From Streptomyces sp. HNM0574 (lineage in GTDB: Bacteria; Actinomycetota; Actinomycetes; Streptomycetales; Streptomycetaceae), in contig NZ_JAASAH010000007.1 in assembly GCF_012726235.1 (NCBI RefSeq), positions 62,001 to 126,000 on the forward strand: DNA of 64,000 nt, written 5' to 3'. Under the pieces are notes generated by a model. That model was given only the letters and a program-made list of their open reading frames with translations, was not told the DNA's origin and searched no databases. The translations under genes were made by a program, and so were the position numbers. This document shows, one piece after another, positions 62,144 through 64,000 of the stretch (position 1 is its first letter; the number at the start of each line of letters is the position of its first letter).

Positions 62144-63523
62144 TCAGGCGCCGGCGGTGGTGTGGGCGTCGGCCGCGGTCAGCGCCTGGTCGAGGATCGA
62201 CAGGCCCTCCTTGGCCTCGGCCTCGGTGATGGTGCACGGCGGCACGACGTGGGTGCGGTTGTTGTTGACGAACGGCCACAGCCCGCCCTTCTTGCAGGCG
62301 GCGGCGAACTCGGCCATCGGCGCGTTGTCCGCGCCCGAGGCGTTGAACGGCACCAGCGGCTCCCGGGTCTCCCGGTCGCGCACCAGGTCGAGCGCCCAGA
62401 AGACGCCGACGCCGCGCACCTCGCCGATCGACGGGTGCCGCTCGGCCATCTCGCGCAGGGCCGGGCCGATGACGGTCTCGCCGATGTGGGCGGCGTTCTC
62501 GACGATGCCCTCCTCGGCCATGGTGTTGATCGTGGCGACGGCGGAGCCGCAGGCCAGCGGGTGCCCGGAGTAGGTGAGGCCGCCGGGGTAGGGGCGCTGG
62601 TCGAAGGTGGCGGCGATCTCGGCGGAGATGGCGACGCCGCCGAGCGGCACGTAGCCGGAGTTGACGCCCTTGGCGAAGGTCATCAGGTCCGGGGTGACGT
62701 CGAAGAGGTCGGCGGCGAACCAGGTGCCGGTGCGGCCGAAGCCGGCCATGACCTCGTCGAGGATGAAGACGACGCCGTACCGGTCGCAGATCTCGCGGAC
62801 GCCGCTGAGGTAGCCGGGCGGCGGCACGAGGATGCCGGCGGTGCCGACGACGGACTCCAGGATGACGGCGGCGACGGTCTGCGGGCCCTCGGCCGCGATC
62901 GTCTGCTCCAGGTGCGCGAGGGCGCGCTCGGTCTCCTGGGCGTCGTTCTCGGAGTGGAACGGCGAGCGGTAGGTGTGCGGGCCGAAGAAGTGCACGGTGC
63001 CGGCGGTGCCGTTGTCGGAGGCCCAACGGCGGGCGTCGCCGGTGATGTTGATGGCCGTGCCGGTGGCGCCGTGGTACGAGCGGTAGGTGCTCAGGATCTT
63101 GTTGCGGCCGGTGTGCACGCGGGCCATCCGGACGGCGTGCTCGACGGCCTCGGCGCCGCCGTTGGTGAAGAAGATCTTGTCCAGGTCGCCGGGCGTGCGC
63201 TGGGCGATGAGCCGCGCGGCCTCGGAGCGGACGTCGACGGCGAAGCCGGGCGCCATGGTGCACATCCGGCCGGCCTGCTCCTGGATCGCGGCGACGACCT
63301 TCGGGTGCTGGTGGCCGATGTTGGTGTTGACCAGCTGGGACGCGAAGTCGAGGTAGCGGTTGCCGTCGTAGTCCCAGAAGTACGAGCCCTCACCGCCCGC
63401 GACGGGAAGTGGGTCGATCTGCCCCTGCGCCGACCAGGAGTGGAAGACGTGGGCGCGGTCGGCGGCCTTGACGGCCCGACCGGCGGCGGGATCGGCGACG
63501 GGAGACGTACGGGTCACGTTCAT
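62144..63523 (-). CDS. Class III pyridoxal-phosphate aminotransferase
   Basis: A 459-residue omega-type aminotransferase. The cofactor Lys is in MTFAKGVNSGYVPLGGV, the Asp in FILDEVMAGFGRTG, and the phosphate contact in FFTNGGAEAVEHAVRMAR. Family relatives use taurine, beta-alanine, putrescine or glutamate-type substrates; specificity cannot be read here. ATG 63523 has GAGGAG only two bases away, while GTG 63517 would have eight, so the latter may be the real start. It is likely co-regulated with the downstream GntR gene. Confidence 0.9.
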   Translation of the reverse strand: MNVTRTSPVADPAAGRAVKAADRAHVFHSWSAQGQIDPLPVAGGEGSYFWDYDGNRYLDFASQLVNTNIGHQHPKVVAAIQEQAGRMCTMAPGFAVDVRSEAARLIAQRTPGDLDKIFFTNGGAEAVEHAVRMARVHTGRNKILSTYRSYHGATGTAINITGDARRWASDNGTAGTVHFFGPHTYRSPFHSENDAQETERALAHLEQTIAAEGPQTVAAVILESVVGTAGILVPPPGYLSGVREICDRYGVVFILDEVMAGFGRTGTWFAADLFDVTPDLMTFAKGVNSGYVPLGGVAISAEIAATFDQRPYPGGLTYSGHPLACGSAVATINTMAEEGIVENAAHIGETVIGPALREMAERHPSIGEVRGVGVFWALDLVRDRETREPLVPFNASGADNAPMAEFAAACKKGGLWPFVNNNRTHVVPPCTITEAEAKEGLSILDQALTAADAHTTAGA

Positions 63524-63707
63524 AACTCCTCTGACGAGGCGGGACCGGGCTGACGCGCACCAGCCTAGAGAGGCGCGCGCCGTCCCGTCTCGTGATGCGC
63601 GGCACTCCGCGATCACGCGACGGGACGGCCATCGTCCCAGCGCACACCGCCGTACGTCACCAGTGCCCCCGTGCGGAAGGCTCCCTTGCGGGGGCTCGGG
63701 CCCGGGT

Positions 63708-64000
63708 TCAGCCGGCCGCCGCCGTGGCCGGCAGGGCGGGGAACGCCTGGCGCAGCGCGGGCCGCCAGCGGCTGCCGGGGAGGGCCGGGCGGAGCGCGGC
63801 GAGCGAGGCGTACTTGGTGAAGTCGGCGGCGGGGACGCCCAGCTCGCGCAGCAGCCGGTCGGTCGCCGTCGTGGGCTGCTCCGACTTGGTCTCGACGACG
63901 ACGAGGTCCCGGGCGCCCCTGGCCTCGGCGGGCCCGGCAGCGCGGGCGGCTCCCGGCGGGGCCGCGTGCGGGTGCCCGTCGCCGCCCGGGAGCCGTCCGG
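63708..64000 (-). CDS. C-terminal part of a probable VTC-type polyphosphate polymerase, partial
   Basis: The minus-strand frame is open from the right edge to a TGA at 63708-63710, 97 codons without a start. The end reads ARDLVVVETKSEQPTTATDR, LLRELGVPAADFTKYASLAALR and LPGSRWRPAL. A Val-Glu-Thr-Lys strand followed by a Ser/Thr-Lys-Tyr motif and Arg-Trp is the ending of VTC/CYTH-like domains, which polymerise phosphate or bind triphosphates. Codon bias strongly supports coding. The N-terminus lies outside the window. Confidence 0.62.
   Translation of the reverse strand, partial: GRLPGGDGHPHAAPPGAARAAGPAEARGARDLVVVETKSEQPTTATDRLLRELGVPAADFTKYASLAALRPALPGSRWRPALRQAFPALPATAAAG

Noticed and set aside
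63664..63696. Terminator between the partial VTC-type gene and the aminotransferase
   Set aside because: A seven-pair GCCCCCG/CGGGGGC stem exists but the loop is long and no T run follows, so it is not listed as a feature.

Overview
The window is chromosomal DNA from a high-GC actinomycete, almost certainly a Streptomyces. Evidence: very strong G/C at third codon positions, GTG and TTG starts, the developmental regulator bldC, a valine dehydrogenase, an Lsr2-family protein, DUF3073 and DUF6274 proteins, and a gene order (hrpA, bldC, vdh, purM, purF, purL-Q-S, lsrL, ABC/two-component cluster, purC, purD) that I recall as conserved in the genus. Species cannot be assigned from sequence alone.

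Layout. 1-9060 is core chromosome: the end of a FhuF-like [2Fe-2S] protein, tRNA-fMet, an aldo/keto reductase, tRNA-Lys, a DEAD-box RNA helicase with a long Arg/Asp/Gly-rich tail, a lipoprotein, a translationally coupled zincin-crcB-crcB operon, a metallophosphoesterase, and a tRNA-Glu/Asp/Phe cluster.

9060-24213 is an integrated actinomycete integrative and conjugative element (AICE) in tRNA-Phe, bounded by an exact 53-bp direct repeat. It carries tyrosine integrase and excisionase, a Prim-Pol plus helicase replication module, an FtsK-like TraB translocase, several spread-type membrane proteins (one resembling the Pycsar effector family), a DNA cytosine methyltransferase with a second plausible gene in an overlapping frame, an XRE/TPR regulator, and a GntR-Nudix fusion that looks like the KorSA and Pif functions of pSAM2 joined in one protein. 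It also holds a dense GTGACGC repeat array, a pair of operator-like palindromes and a helically phased TCTACGG repeat just downstream of tra.

24214-33600 is core again: a membrane protein, a CcdA/DsbA-like thiol-redox group, hrpA, and a second tRNA-Asp. 33600-46500 holds bldC, vdh, purM, purF, purL-purQ-purS and lsrL. 46500-52500 holds two different tRNA-Gly genes and a third that repeats one of them, flanking an ABC exporter plus two-component system whose response regulator has a repeat-bearing N-terminal extension. 52500-64000 contains purC, an N,N-dimethylformamidase-like protein, a degenerate M48-like membrane protein, purD, a SLATT-like protein, a GntR regulator, a class III aminotransferase, and the end of a probable VTC-type polyphosphate polymerase. 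Two tandem arrays of a short GCGCAGTTCCCCGCGCCCC repeat lie in intergenic gaps near purD.

How genes work together: the pur genes supply six steps of IMP synthesis (PurF, PurD, PurL/Q/S, PurM, PurC) from separate transcription units; the AICE is a self-contained integrate, replicate, transfer and exclude module; the ABC/two-component cluster reads as a sensed export system. No CRISPR array, rRNA operon, IS element or large biosynthetic cluster was seen.
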